64,000 nt of DNA from Mesostigma viride (taxonomy: Eukaryota; Streptophyta; Mesostigmatophyceae; Mesostigmatales; Mesostigmataceae): the NCBI GenBank assembly GCA_009746045.1, contig RPFO01000027.1, forward strand, positions 5,340,146-5,404,145, read 5' to 3'. Every line of letters begins with the position of its first letter. The stretch's first letter is position 1. The notes below the pieces were generated by a model. It saw only the letters and a program-made list of their open reading frames with translations, was not told the origin of the DNA and made no database searches. The position numbers and the translations under genes are program-made. This document shows positions 1 through 9,796 of this stretch, piece after piece.

Positions 1-540
1 GACATGTCAGATGAGAATCTATGACAGGACAGTTGACTGATTGACATGTACACTGTGCATGTCAGATGTGGCGCTGATATGTTCACGCCAGATTTACTTC
101 ATCATCATCAGATCACACACAGAGAGATCTTTTATTAAATAGTTAGATTACTGTGCAGCAGTTACAAGTTAAGACTGTACATCAGTTACAAGATAAGGCT
201 GTACAGCAGTTACAAGATAAGATTTATTCTTGTCTAGATCTGATTGGTAGCCTGTACACTGACCTAACCTGATTGGTGGCCTGAGTATTACATGAGAATA
301 TTCCTAGGCACATTCCTAGCCAGCCAATCAGGTCATTCCAGTTTTCTGCCTGTGTTTTTTCCTCGAGTTAATAAAACAACTGAGGAGCCTTGCCAAAGGT
401 ACTCCTCACTATCATTCTGCCTCAAACTGAGTCTCTGTCTCTTTGCTTCCATCCTCCATAGCCTGTACCTGCAAGGACAGGCACATTTGGGTTCCAATCA
501 CAAGCATTGTAGAAGGCAAACCCATTAGTTCTTTCAACAA
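1..540. other. Unidentified sequence abutting truncated Ty3-1 pol
   Basis: No gene is recognised. Visible features are three tandem copies of a 24-bp unit at about 150-225 (each containing GTTACAAG), repeated CTGATTGGT-type motifs around 238-280, and a plus-strand AATAAA at about 369. The element pol homology stops near 540, so this is either another element inserted into it or the far side of a deletion. The AATAAA and AT-rich flank would suit an LTR or the 3' end of another element, but no partner copy is in the window. Confidence 0.4.
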
Positions 541-3534
541 GTAGAAGTGACGACGTGCCCTTGGTAGCAGTCGCCCAATGCCCTGGTGACCGCCGACTAG
601 GGAGTCGTGGAGCTCGTGGAGCAAGGCTGCTCGACAGAGCTCGGGTATGTAGAGGCGCCACGTGTCCGGGCGCACCATGACGTATAGGCGACCCTCTTGG
701 AACTTGCACGGGAGCCTACCCATCATCTTGGGGTGTGACTTGATCACCTCCAAGGCGGCCGGCTCGGTAACCGTGAAGCGGCTGATCAGCATCTCCAGGG
801 GGGAAGTGACCGTATACGCATCGGCCTCGTCCTCCTCCTCCGGTTGGTCCAGCGCCGAGTGTAGGTACTCAGACACGACCACCGGGGATCCAAGAGGTTC
901 CAGATGAAAAATAGCCTGAGCCACAGCGCCAAGGGGAACCCGTGTGTGGGACCCCTCCCCTTCCCCGGGGGACCGCGCGTCCACGCGCTGGTCGTCGTCG
1001 CCATCGGGGGGCGACAAGGCATCCGGAGTGGTATGACTCATGTGAAACAGGTGGCGCGCCCGCGGCGACCGTGGGAGGTCATCGTAGAGCGGGGCGCCAG
1101 GCGCCTCCTCACAGGTGGTATGGAGCACCCCCATGTCCTCATAGAACCAGTAGTCAGCACGACGGGAGAGGGCGTCGGGCACCACGTTGTCCGCACCCTT
1201 CACATACTGGATCTTAAAAGGGGCAAACTGGGAAAGGTACTCCATCCACCTGGCCTGACGGGGCGTCAGATTTGGCTGCGTCAAGAGGTGGGTCAGGGGC
1301 CTATGGTCGGTGTGAATAATCAAACGGGCGGGGTCGAGGTCCCCTGTCTCGCTGACTGCAACATCAAACTGCGCGCCCAACAGGTGGTGGCGCCATGTGT
1401 GGCAATAGTAGACCACAGCCAACAGCTCTTGCTGGTGGACCGGATAGTTCCGCTCGGCGGGGATCATTGTGCGGGAGATGTACTCAACCGGTTGCAAGCC
1501 TTTGCCTTGGTCCTGCAAGAGGACCCCGCCGATAGCCACCTTGCTCGCATCCGTCGCAACCACAAAAGGAAGGGACGGGTCTGGGAGCACGAGCACGGGT
1601 GCCGCGGTCAAACTGGCCTTGAGGGCCTCAAAGGCCTGCTGGCACTGTGCCGACCAGACGAAGGATACGCCCTTCTTGAGGAGAGCGTTGATGGGCGACG
1701 CGATCGTGGCAAACCGGGGGATGAAGCGTCGATAGTATGACGCAATCCCCAGAAAGCTACGCACGCCCTTCACGTCTGTCGGAGCTGGCCACTGTTGGAC
1801 AGAGGCGATCTTCTCCGGGTCCGTGGCCACGCCTGCCGCTGAAAGCGTGTGGCCCAGGAACGGGACGCTGCGCCCCGCACGGACCTTAGCCCTGCGGGCC
1901 GAGAGATGCTCGTCCTCCATAATGCGCAGGACCGTATCGACGTCCTCCAGGTGCTCCTCGAAGGTCTTGGAGTACACGAGGATGTCATCCAGATAGGCCA
2001 AAGCGCAAGTGCGTTTCCAGGACCAGGGCGGCTTGTCCCCCTTGCGAGGGTCGCGCAGGTCACTGGATACCTGTGGCAGGTGTGCAGTCCCCATGACGGG
2101 CCGCAAGATGTCGTTCATGAGCATCTGGAAGCTGGCTGGTGAGTTGCAAAGCCCCATCGCCGCCACACGGAACTGGTAGTGTCCGTATGGCGTATTGAAG
2201 GCCGTCTTGTGACAGTCCTCTTCAGCGATGCGGAGCTGCCAAAACCCATCGGCGCAGTCGATCACCGTGAAGCAGGTGGCGCCCTGCACTCGATTGAAGA
2301 TGTCATCAATGCGCGGGAGCGGGTACTTGGACTTGACAGTGATCGCGTTGAGCTTCCTGTAGTCGGTGACGAGCCGCCACTTGCCCCCAGGCTTGGGCAC
2401 TAGGAGTACCCCAGCGGAGAAAGGGCTGTTACTGGGCTCAATCAGACCACGCTCAAGGAGGGCCATCAGGATCTTCTTGAGCTCCATCAGCTCGACTGGC
2501 CCCATCCGGTACATCGGGGACGTGGTGGGCCCGAAGCCTTCCTTGAGGCGGATATGGTGCAGCACAGAACGGGGCGGGGGAAACTGCGGTGTAGACTCGT
2601 CGAACAGCTTCTCCCGCTTGGCCAGGATGGCGTTGTAGCGCGCGATCTCGTCGTCAGTGAAGTCGGTGCCGATCTCCAGCAGCTCCTCAAGCAGGGGCAC
2701 AGAGTCAAGGCGGTACATGTAGTACTCCTTGCCCTTCTGCAGGTTGCGCGCGAGCGTCTTGCTGCTCATCAGCATCTGAGATGCATGGCGTCGTGGCTTC
2801 TCGGGCCCCGCGTCGTGCTGAACGTTGTGCACCTCGGTGCCGTGCGCCAGATACTCGTGCCGTGGGCACCAGAAGGAGCCATCAGGGAACCAAACCACCC
2901 GTCGCTTGACACTGATCGTCACGTCCTGGGCGTCCTGCCAATCAACGCCCAGGATGATGTCAGCGGCGCCCAGCGGCGCCACTGTGGCTGTTACCTCCAC
3001 TGGTATGCCCTGGACAACCGCCTTGAGGTCCACGAGGCCAGGTGACGGGTGCTTGTTACCATCGGCATACCGGACGTTGATGGGCGTCGGGTGTGGTCGA
3101 ATCGTGTAGCCAGCGCGTCGCACAAGGGCCTCATGGATAAAGGATGTGGTCGCCCCCGTATCCACCATAAACTTAACATCCAGGATCGTCTTCTCCTTCA
3201 GAAACGGGTCAAGTGTGGTGGTAGGGAGCGCCAGTCCACCACTGAAGATTAAAAGTGTTCTGGTGCTTGGTGAAGCATAGGGCGGCGAGGCCTCCGGGGC
3301 CTGTCCGCTAGACCTATCTACACTATTGGCTGAAGCGGGGTCGACCGCGGTCGCCGACACGCCTGCATCTGAAGAGGGCAAGGAGACCGCTGGGGCCTGC
3401 CCGCCCGTCCTATCTACATTATTGACTAACGCTACATCGGCCTCAGGGGTGGCCGCGCCCACATCCGGTGCAGGCGGCTGTTCTACCTGGTTGACTAAGT
3501 CTACTCCTACTTCTACCCCTGTGGGAAGGGGCAC
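412..3534 (-). CDS. Ty3-1 pol polyprotein, truncated in integrase
   Basis: Retrotransposon polyprotein that would process Gag-Pol, copy RNA into cDNA and integrate it. Seen in order over 1040 residues: retropepsin DTGA at about residue 125 with the downstream ILG motif; reverse transcriptase with YLDD near 512; RNase H with VVATDASK near 657 and TDHRPLTHLL near 741; and the start of the integrase zinc domain (HELHDS...GGHQG) near 965. Homology stops at about nucleotide 540, and the last ~40 residues are read from unrelated DNA, so the integrase core is missing. The reading starts at a GTG overlapping the gag stop, in the -1 frame relative to gag. This fits -1 frameshift expression, but no slippery site was confirmed. 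The long unbroken frame makes this one of the best-preserved pol genes here. Confidence 0.9.
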   Translation of the reverse strand: MPLPTGVEVGVDLVNQVEQPPAPDVGAATPEADVALVNNVDRTGGQAPAVSLPSSDAGVSATAVDPASANSVDRSSGQAPEASPPYASPSTRTLLIFSGGLALPTTTLDPFLKEKTILDVKFMVDTGATTSFIHEALVRRAGYTIRPHPTPINVRYADGNKHPSPGLVDLKAVVQGIPVEVTATVAPLGAADIILGVDWQDAQDVTISVKRRVVWFPDGSFWCPRHEYLAHGTEVHNVQHDAGPEKPRRHASQMLMSSKTLARNLQKGKEYYMYRLDSVPLLEELLEIGTDFTDDEIARYNAILAKREKLFDESTPQFPPPRSVLHHIRLKEGFGPTTSPMYRMGPVELMELKKILMALLERGLIEPSNSPFSAGVLLVPKPGGKWRLVTDYRKLNAITVKSKYPLPRIDDIFNRVQGATCFTVIDCADGFWQLRIAEEDCHKTAFNTPYGHYQFRVAAMGLCNSPASFQMLMNDILRPVMGTAHLPQVSSDLRDPRKGDKPPWSWKRTCALAYLDDILVYSKTFEEHLEDVDTVLRIMEDEHLSARRAKVRAGRSVPFLGHTLSAAGVATDPEKIASVQQWPAPTDVKGVRSFLGIASYYRRFIPRFATIASPINALLKKGVSFVWSAQCQQAFEALKASLTAAPVLVLPDPSLPFVVATDASKVAIGGVLLQDQGKGLQPVEYISRTMIPAERNYPVHQQELLAVVYYCHTWRHHLLGAQFDVAVSETGDLDPARLIIHTDHRPLTHLLTQPNLTPRQARWMEYLSQFAPFKIQYVKGADNVVPDALSRRADYWFYEDMGVLHTTCEEAPGAPLYDDLPRSPRARHLFHMSHTTPDALSPPDGDDDQRVDARSPGEGEGSHTRVPLGAVAQAIFHLEPLGSPVVVSEYLHSALDQPEEEDEADAYTVTSPLEMLISRFTVTEPAALEVIKSHPKMMGRLPCKFQEGRLYVMVRPDTWRLYIPELCRAALLHELHDSLVGGHQGIGRLLPRARRHFYLLKELMGLPSTMLVIGTQMCLSLQVQAMEDGSKETETQFEAE

Positions 3535-5744
3535 TACGCGCGAGGATCGCGGGGCCGGGAGGCCGCCTCGTCCGACCTTCCGGTCCCCCCTTCCCCCTCA
3601 TCCGAGTCGTCGTCGTCGCCGGGGTTGAGCGCCTCATACTCGTCACCTCCAGCCTCGGACGCCTGTTGCTGCGCCAGGATCTCATTGAGCTCGCGCACTG
3701 TCCGAGAGAACGATGCTGGGAAGCGGGGTGTCTGGAACTGGTTGGGCTGCGTGCGCGCGTCGCGCAGCTTGGCAGCCCGCGCGCCTGCGTTGCGCGGGCG
3801 AGCATCCCGCGCTGCCGGCGCTGGGCGCCTCTCAAAGGCGGGACCAGAAAACTTGGGGGCCTCCTTGGTGGCCTCCGTCGCCGTGCTGGTGCGCGCCTTG
3901 AGGCGCGGGCAATCCTTCTTGAGGTGCCCGACCTCGTGACACATGAAACAGCGGGCTTTGGACGCATCGATGGCGTGCAGTTGGGCAGCCGGCTGCTCGT
4001 CGTCATTGGACTCCTCCCCCTCCGACGGGTCGGGTTCCACCTCAGTGAAGTGGACACGGCGTGTCATCGTGGATGAGGCGAACCGGCGGGTGCTGGTGTA
4101 GCGCGGCTGCTTGACGACGTCGGCCACCTGTAGAAGGTACTGCTGGACAGCGTGGATGTCAAGCTTGTCCCAGGGAACCTCGGCATAGTGCTTCTTAACC
4201 TCAGCGAGGAGGTCGGGATGGATGGCCTCCAAAAACCGAATCTTGTACTCGGTCCACGTCAGGTCCCCGGTCAACCGCGCCGCAAAGGAATCAAAAGTGG
4301 TGAGGAACTCCGCCAAGTCAGTGTTGCCCTGACGTAGGCGGCCGAACTCAAACCGCTCGGTCAGTCGATAGCCGGGAGGGATGAGCTTGCGCCGGATGCG
4401 CTCGTGCAGTTCCTCGACCGTCTGCGGGTATGACTGGGCCGCCACACTCTCAACGTTAAGCATCCCGACCACTGATGGGTCCATACACTTCACCACCACG
4501 TAGGGGATCAGAACCTTGGTGGCCAGCTGCCACTCATGGTGTTCACACCATACAGTGTACAACTGTTGCCACATACGAGCCCACTCGTCAATCTCACGGG
4601 GAGTCATGCCCGCATGGAGCTTGGGCACCGCCTTAAAATCTGGCATAGGCGGCGCCTTGACAGGGTCAGGTCGCAGGGGGCCACCCTTGCTGCAGTACGC
4701 GGGGCTAGAAAAGGTGAGGGGATGGTGACACCGCGTCCGCATCTCCTGGTGCGAACCCCTTCCTGCAGTTTGGTCATGCCCACGTTGGGACACGAAGGTG
4801 TCCTCCGCACGCTCGGGATCGAAGTCGCCGGATACTCGGCGGGGCGCGTAGTCAGCGGACATCCGTTGTGACGCAAAGGGGGCCGACTCACGCCGAACGC
4901 GAACGGACGTGGGATGCTCATAACCGGGGTCATCCAGGGGCAGCCGGCTGAAGTTAGCGTTGGTGGGCGCGCTCCTTGCTGGGAGGGAGGTGGATACGTA
5001 AGGAAAGGGGCCCGGGGGAGCATAGTCCTCCTCCTCGGGATCGTACTGCACGTGGGCCGACCCTGACGTCTGCGGTGGGGGTCTGGACCAGCTCTCGTGC
5101 GCTCCAAAGGAGACCCGACGGGGATCCCTTCCAGGGCCCGGCCCCGGCCCGCCGCGGCCACGCCCTGCCCAAGGGTGAGTCAGGCTCGGGCGGCCACGCG
5201 CGTATGCCCCCAATTGAGAGGGCTGCACGAACTCAGGCGGCGGAGCGAACGGCGAGCTAGCTACCGGGCTAAAAGCGACCTCTATATCTTCATCTTCCTC
5301 CGGCACAACTTCCACGGATGGTGGTCGCTGCGTGGGAGGTACCCTGTTCCATTCGCCCAGATGCTCAGTCGGTCGTGGCCGCGATTGCTGCTGGGGCTGT
5401 CGCTGTTGCTCCGACTGCTGCTGCTGCTGCTGCGACTGCTGCTGTCGCTGCGGCGACTGCTGAGACTGATGCTGTCGCTGCGGCGACTGCTGAGGCTGAT
5501 GCTGTCGCTGCGGCGACTGCTGTTGCTGACCAAACCCTAGGGCAGCTTGTTCTAGCTGCGTCTCAAGAGTCGTCTGCCGTTGTGCGGTAACCCTAGCGGC
5601 TGCCTCGGATCTCCGGGACCCACTGGAACTCCGACTAGCCGTGCTAGCTATTTCCTGTTCTTCCCTGCTATTGTCCTCCGGGGACTGTGTCTCTCTACGG
5701 CCCTCCGGGGGCTGTGCTTTACCACCACCTCGCTTCTTAGGCAT
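3534..5744 (-). CDS. Ty3-1 Gag
   Basis: Structural capsid/nucleocapsid protein of the same Ty3 element, 736 residues. Seen: a Lys/Gly start (MPKKRGGG), a Gln-rich stretch at about residues 70-135 built on repeated QQSPQRQHQ-like units, an Arg/Pro/Gly-rich linker, a Ty3-type capsid region at about 370-560, and a CCHC zinc knuckle (CFMCHEVGHLKKDC) near 600 for RNA binding. An acidic C-terminus meets the pol frame at 3534. The Ty3-2 gag at 45358-47420 is a paralogue with the same layout, including a Gln tract in the same place. The ATG at 5744 is chosen because the paralogue starts alike (MPRKRRE). Confidence 0.88.
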   Translation of the reverse strand: MPKKRGGGKAQPPEGRRETQSPEDNSREEQEIASTASRSSSGSRRSEAAARVTAQRQTTLETQLEQAALGFGQQQQSPQRQHQPQQSPQRQHQSQQSPQRQQQSQQQQQQSEQQRQPQQQSRPRPTEHLGEWNRVPPTQRPPSVEVVPEEDEDIEVAFSPVASSPFAPPPEFVQPSQLGAYARGRPSLTHPWAGRGRGGPGPGPGRDPRRVSFGAHESWSRPPPQTSGSAHVQYDPEEEDYAPPGPFPYVSTSLPARSAPTNANFSRLPLDDPGYEHPTSVRVRRESAPFASQRMSADYAPRRVSGDFDPERAEDTFVSQRGHDQTAGRGSHQEMRTRCHHPLTFSSPAYCSKGGPLRPDPVKAPPMPDFKAVPKLHAGMTPREIDEWARMWQQLYTVWCEHHEWQLATKVLIPYVVVKCMDPSVVGMLNVESVAAQSYPQTVEELHERIRRKLIPPGYRLTERFEFGRLRQGNTDLAEFLTTFDSFAARLTGDLTWTEYKIRFLEAIHPDLLAEVKKHYAEVPWDKLDIHAVQQYLLQVADVVKQPRYTSTRRFASSTMTRRVHFTEVEPDPSEGEESNDDEQPAAQLHAIDASKARCFMCHEVGHLKKDCPRLKARTSTATEATKEAPKFSGPAFERRPAPAARDARPRNAGARAAKLRDARTQPNQFQTPRFPASFSRTVRELNEILAQQQASEAGGDEYEALNPGDDDDSDEGEGGTGRSDEAASRPRDPRA

Positions 5745-5928
5745 TTTGGGCCCGAGTACCGTACCAGCACCAGTACCTTACACAATACCTCCCCAACACA
5801 GGCAAGCAAGAGAGAGAAGAGGAAGCCACAACTACTTCTAATAGTAATTATATATTATCTGCTAACTATTGTAGCTAAGCTAGTAGTTAGTATCACTATA
5901 TACTGGTATCTAGTAGTGATAGTGGGGC
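5745..5928. other. Ty3-1 spacer between gag and the viroplasmin-like ORF
   Basis: AT-rich non-coding spacer. Its gag-proximal part matches 47421-47510 in Ty3-2 (shared ACCTTACAC and ACACCTCCCC stretches, then a GA-rich run). In Ty3-2 this spacer is where the LINE copies inserted. Confidence 0.6.
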
Positions 5929-6282
5929 TTATGCCCTAGAGGATGGGCCCAGGTGAAGCTGCTCCAGTGCACGCAACACATCCTGTGCTGGGATCTGGGT
6001 GACACGCCTATGCTGGTGCAGCCCTTCTGGGAGGGGCATATTATCTCTAATAAACTGATCTGCCTCCGCTAATGTATTAAATCCCTGCCATCTAGCTAAC
6101 GACGCTGGGTGTAAGACTTTATCCTTAATATGATTACTACACGCAGCCCAACTATAGAAAATTCCTGGTTGGCCTGTGGCCCCGTCGTGTGCTACTGCAT
6201 AGTATAGGTATTGGGATCTACCTCCTTGATTAATACGTCTATATCCTCCTTCATTATTACGTCTGCTGCGAGAGGTTCCCAT
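5929..6282 (-). CDS. RNase H1-N/viroplasmin-like ORF upstream of Ty3-1 gag
   Basis: A 117-residue ORF between the primer binding site and gag, on the element strand. The segment YYAVAHDG...GIFYSWAAC, followed by ARWQGFNTLAEADQFI, matches the pattern of the small fold shared by the N-terminus of eukaryotic RNase H1 and caulimovirus viroplasmin (Tyr-x-Val-x-x-Gly...Gly-x-[FY]-x-x-Trp-x-x-C...[FW]-x-[GS]-F-x-x-x-x-x-A). In RNase H1 that fold binds RNA/DNA hybrids. A hybrid-binding or translation-related role here is inference. A decayed copy lies at the equivalent position of Ty3-2 (50644-50815), so it belongs to the element family and is not a chance ORF. Confidence 0.7.
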   Translation of the reverse strand: MGTSRSRRNNEGGYRRINQGGRSQYLYYAVAHDGATGQPGIFYSWAACSNHIKDKVLHPASLARWQGFNTLAEADQFIRDNMPLPEGLHQHRRVTQIPAQDVLRALEQLHLGPSSRA

Positions 6283-6904
6283 GAACTACCGATTAGGTAT
6301 AAAGCAATATCACATGGTATTACAGCAGGCAATGCAGGAAGGGGAAAGAAAGGAAGGAAAGCCCACCCAGGTTACCTCTACGTGCAGGTGACGTGCTCAC
6401 AGCGAGAGAGAAACACAAGGCAGAAACAGGACGTTCACAGACAGTACGAAAAACGTTGAGGTACAGCCACCGGCAACACAGTAAGGCAACGGCCAGCCGG
6501 TGACTACCCTCGAGCTGTAAGCAGCGTTGCCCTCCGGGGGTCCGCCCACAGCTCACGAAGGTCTGCCTCCGGGGCGACCCATTCACCAACAAGCACAAAC
6601 ATGAATAAAGAGCACGACAGAAAACAGAAACCCCGTTTCTACGCGCGTGGGTAAGACGGGAAGGGCAAGAAGGAAATCCTAGAATCTCTAACTTCTTACC
6701 TCGCTCATGGACGTCTAGCGTCCTTGAACACCCAACGATGGGCTAGGCGGTTTAGGATGGCGCCCCTGGCTGCGACGCTGGCGGCTATGACGACCCCGGG
6801 CTCGATCAGCACCCCTTTGCTGGGCTGGCTGAACCCGTTCAGCTCGATGCCTTGCCTAGGTTACGCACGGCTCCGGGCCGCCATTCTAAACTCCCCTAAC
6901 CTAA
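6283..6904. other. Ty3-1 untranslated leader
   Basis: Leader RNA region between primer binding site and the first ORF, with no convincing coding sequence. Part of it (about 6350-6510) aligns by eye with 50830-50990 of Ty3-2, for example the CCAGG(T/C)TACCTCTA stretch. This supports the two being full 5' ends of one family. Confidence 0.6.
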
Positions 6905-6918
6905 CCTCCGATAACCAG
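6905..6918 (-). promoter_or_regulatory. Primer binding site, Ty3-1
   Basis: Read on the minus strand, the bases right after the LTR are CTGGTTATCGGAGG. The identical sequence follows the Ty3-2 5' LTR, and Ty3-3 has CTGGACTCGGAGG. TGG after one spacer base is the usual start of a tRNA-primed site (complement of CCA). Confidence 0.7.
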
Positions 6919-7607
6919 TGTAACGAACCCATCCGGGTCGTGCGAAAGATCCTATGTTAGGGTGGTTAATATGGAAATCTGGGTCAACCGCTCACCACTC
7001 TCCGGGAGTGGTATTAACGGAGCAGTTGCGGCATTTACACTGCTACGGCTCACGGTGATTAATATTGCATTAATCTACACAACCCACATTCAGGATAGAG
7101 CCACCAAATGCAGTTGGAATTATGCCCCAGGTTCAGACAGGTGATAACACACACTTTATTCCGAACCAAGAGGACGAGACTCTCGTCCTCGGACCAATTT
7201 CACCTAGGTCTGCCACCAAGCTGGCAAGGGGCGCCGACATGGCGCCGACCTTCCAGCGAATTCCAAAGCATGCAGTCCACACAAGATCCTCGGGTCGACA
7301 TCGACCCCCGCCAGCTGGCTACAGAATCCACGCATGAGTACAATATCTCAACCAGCTGTAAAGTACGCAGCGCGGCGCGAATGCACCGGCCTACTAGCTC
7401 TAGAAGATCTCGAACATCAACCTAGGCCCAAAATAACCGGTCCGAATCACACAAACTATCATAGTTCCATACAAAAATCCTGACCAAGGGACAATTCCCA
7501 AATTAAGTCCCGAAATGAATCCCAAAGTCCTACGGACTATGACAACAAGCCAAAATACATAATTTATTCCATTGTTGCGCCCGTTCCAAAGGGTCGGGTT
7601 GGCAACA
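6919..7607 (-). repeat. Ty3-1 5' LTR
   Basis: About 689 bp, a diverged copy of the LTRs at 32836-33518 and 51492-52157. Ends are TGTAACGAACCC and GGGTTGGCAACA, an imperfect inverted repeat. It carries the conserved 21-bp near-palindrome at 7170-7190. The 3' LTR lies beyond the left window edge or is lost. Confidence 0.85.
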
Positions 7608-7800
7608 GGCAGTGCTTGTGGACATTATAACATTAGTATTGGACGTTAGGTTACCTTGTGACACCATACAAAATCATAAAATGGTAGTTTTATGGTGTGC
7701 CGGTGTGCCGGTGTGCCGGTGTGCCGGTGTGCCGGTGTCAAAACATGATGAGACACTTACCTCCTAGCTTTGGACCTAAGGGAGGTACAAAATAACAAAG
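7608..7800. other. Flank of Ty3-1 with 8-bp microsatellite
   Basis: Non-coding. At about 7694-7739 an 8-bp unit (GGTGTGCC) is repeated five times. Nothing else recognised. Confidence 0.6.
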
Positions 7801-8098
7801 TTGAAAAAAAGTCAAATTGTACTAGTGGTGGAGTACAATTCCAGATGTGCTTATAGGGTATGGGTGGAGGTGCTGTCGAATGCCGGGTATGAATGCGCTG
7901 GTAGTTGGATCGTCATAGACTCAGCCCAAGTACGCCTACGCCTTGCCGCCCTTAGCCGTTCCAAGACAGCAGCAGAGAAGCGTATACCTACTATGCCCAT
8001 AGCCACCTATGATTTCACCACTCTATATACCACACTAGATTTGCACGATTTGAAAGCTCGTTTAGATAGCCTCCTTACTCGTCTGTATGCACGTAGGC
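7801..8098 (+). pseudogene. Penelope-like reverse transcriptase fragment, part A
   Basis: Plus-strand coding remnant ending in an RT active-site block: IATYDFTTLYTTLDLHDL near 7996-8050. The YDF(S/T)TLYTT signature is typical of Penelope-like RTs (motif A Asp). The frame is cut at 8098 by the hAT-like element and continues in frame at 10293. The start is undefined and the frame is open to the left. The catalytic xxDD block is not present in either part, so this is a fragment. Confidence 0.6.
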
Positions 8099-8399
8099 CA
8101 GAGTGAGATTGTACGTTATACGCGTTATACGGTCATGGTGGAGTATAATGTATAATACGGTATAATACGGTATAATACGGTATTATACGTTTTCGTACGG
8201 ACACACTCAGAATACTCTGATTTTACACATTTTAAGACACCCACCATCAATCCACATGTTTTTAACACTGTTTTGGACATAATCCAAGGTTGCCCTACCC
8301 TCGGCTATACTCTATACGGTGGATATTGTGGACACGATCGATGTATTGCATGTAATACTGAGAATGTAAACGTGCGCATGCATAATTGTGTGTATGTGT

Positions 8400-8482
8400 A
8401 TATATGTGGCTTTATATTGGTTATGTTTACTTGGGTGCCTTCACTTTGATGCAAGTAATTATATATTTTAATATATATATGT
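8400..8482 (+). repeat. Diverged LINE 3' tail (L0)
   Basis: The stretch ending TTCACTTTGATGCAAGTAATTATATATTTTAATATATAT resembles, base for base with gaps, the 3' end of the LINE copies at 8503, 47518, 47846 and 48298. Like L1, it is followed by TGTGGC. Probably an older 5'-truncated copy. Confidence 0.45.
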
Positions 8483-8502
8483 GGCCAAAAAAAATGTGTG
8501 TT

Positions 8503-8919
8503 AAGCTCCTGGCCTACGGCGACGTCGGGCACCATCGTGTGGTGCCCTTTGTCCTGGAGGAGTTTGGGGCCATGGGGCCCCTGACCTCCGCCTTCTTCAA
8601 GGAGTGTTGCCGGCTCCGGGAGGACCGGCTGGACCTGGAGGGCCAGCGGGCCCCATGGTCGGCGCGGACCTGGACGTCATATTGGCGTCAGCGCTTGTCG
8701 GTGGCGCTGACTCGGGCCATGGCTGACATCATGCTCCGCCGTACGCGGGCTGATTTTGCGGTGCAGCAGGGCTATTAGGTTCCTCCCGTTAGGAGTTTCC
8801 ATTGGTCTTATCGTAGTATAGAGATTTGACATGGCTCTGTATAGAGGTTTATAGCTGGGCGTTTGCTTTGGTTTGAGTGATTTCACTCTGCTGTAAGTAA
8901 TTATATTATTAATATATAT
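8503..8919 (+). mobile_element. 5'-truncated LINE copy (L1)
   Basis: Matches the 3' end of the long LINE at 48298-50487: the last ~90 codons (to AVQQGY at 8778) and the 3' UTR with the hairpin GAGTG-ATTT-CACTC. Truncated at its 5' end, as target-primed reverse transcription produces. It shares diagnostic bases (GTTAGGAGTTT, TATAGAGG) with L3. Confidence 0.8.
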
Positions 8920-9397
8920 GTGGCTGTGCATGCACGCAAATACTACAGTAGTATACAATTAATGCATGTAGTATGTTTGCATGGTGCGATGCTATGTGAA
9001 TATACTGAGCTGCATGTGACTACAGGTGTGTGACTCGTGGTGTGCATTAATTAATTAATGAACTGAATTAATTAATTAATATTAATTAATCTCGTGTCCC
9101 CGTTGGGGGACCACGGAGGCTAAACAGGTGGGGATGTGATAAGTAACTCACATATTCTCACCTTCCATACAACAACCTTGTTTTCCAGCAGGCTGAAGAG
9201 CATGACAGGCGTCTATGAGCTCGCCAGCTCCTTGCAACGGTGATGCCGCTCCCAGGCAGCTAGGGTCCTTGACTACGCAATATAGAATGTCTACCGTGTG
9301 AAAACCTCCATACAGGAAGCGTAGCAAAGCCAGATAACTGCCCGATCAATTCTGGGTAGCTTTAGGAAGCATGGCATACGCAGCGTAAGGAAAACCA

Positions 9398-9796
9398 TTG
9401 AAAGCTGCGGAAAATCTGATAGCACAACTGCAACAAGTGGAGAACAAAATAGCAAGAAAAACCCAGAAACGGCGCAAAAAGTTTCATGCCAGGTTCATTA
9501 AGAGCGCAAACAGACTGGGCGGTGACATGCGGCAAATCAACGTACCACGGCAGGCATTATTTCCTACCCAGGCGCGCAAGAAAAGCCAGCCAGCCATGGA
9601 TGGATTAACCGCGGATCGCGCAGGCCTGAACGAAATCATTTTAGAAATGACAGGAAATGGCCGCAGATCGAAGATGCTTAGGTTATTTTCATGGTGTCCG
9701 TTACTAAACGGCTCTTGCTGCATCAAAATAACCCACGAATGTCGAGTTCTACCGTCGCAGGCACACATGCTAGATTATTCATCGCGGCCAAATTGA
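9398..9796 (+). CDS. Unrecognised ORF inside hAT-1
   Basis: 133 codons, not recognised. Residues 1-45 are Lys/Arg/Gln-rich and helix-prone (QLQQVENKIARKTQKRRKK), and the rest shows no motif. It may be captured sequence or a remnant of the element's own gene. Coding status is unproven. The surrounding 9050-10080 holds a TTAA-rich run (about 9050-9095) and nothing else recognised. Confidence 0.2.
   Translation: MKAAENLIAQLQQVENKIARKTQKRRKKFHARFIKSANRLGGDMRQINVPRQALFPTQARKKSQPAMDGLTADRAGLNEIILEMTGNGRRSKMLRLFSWCPLLNGSCCIKITHECRVLPSQAHMLDYSSRPN

Noticed and set aside
904-1740. 278-codon plus-strand frame opposite Ty3-1 pol
   Set aside because: Shadow of the RNase H/integrase coding strand; no motifs of its own.
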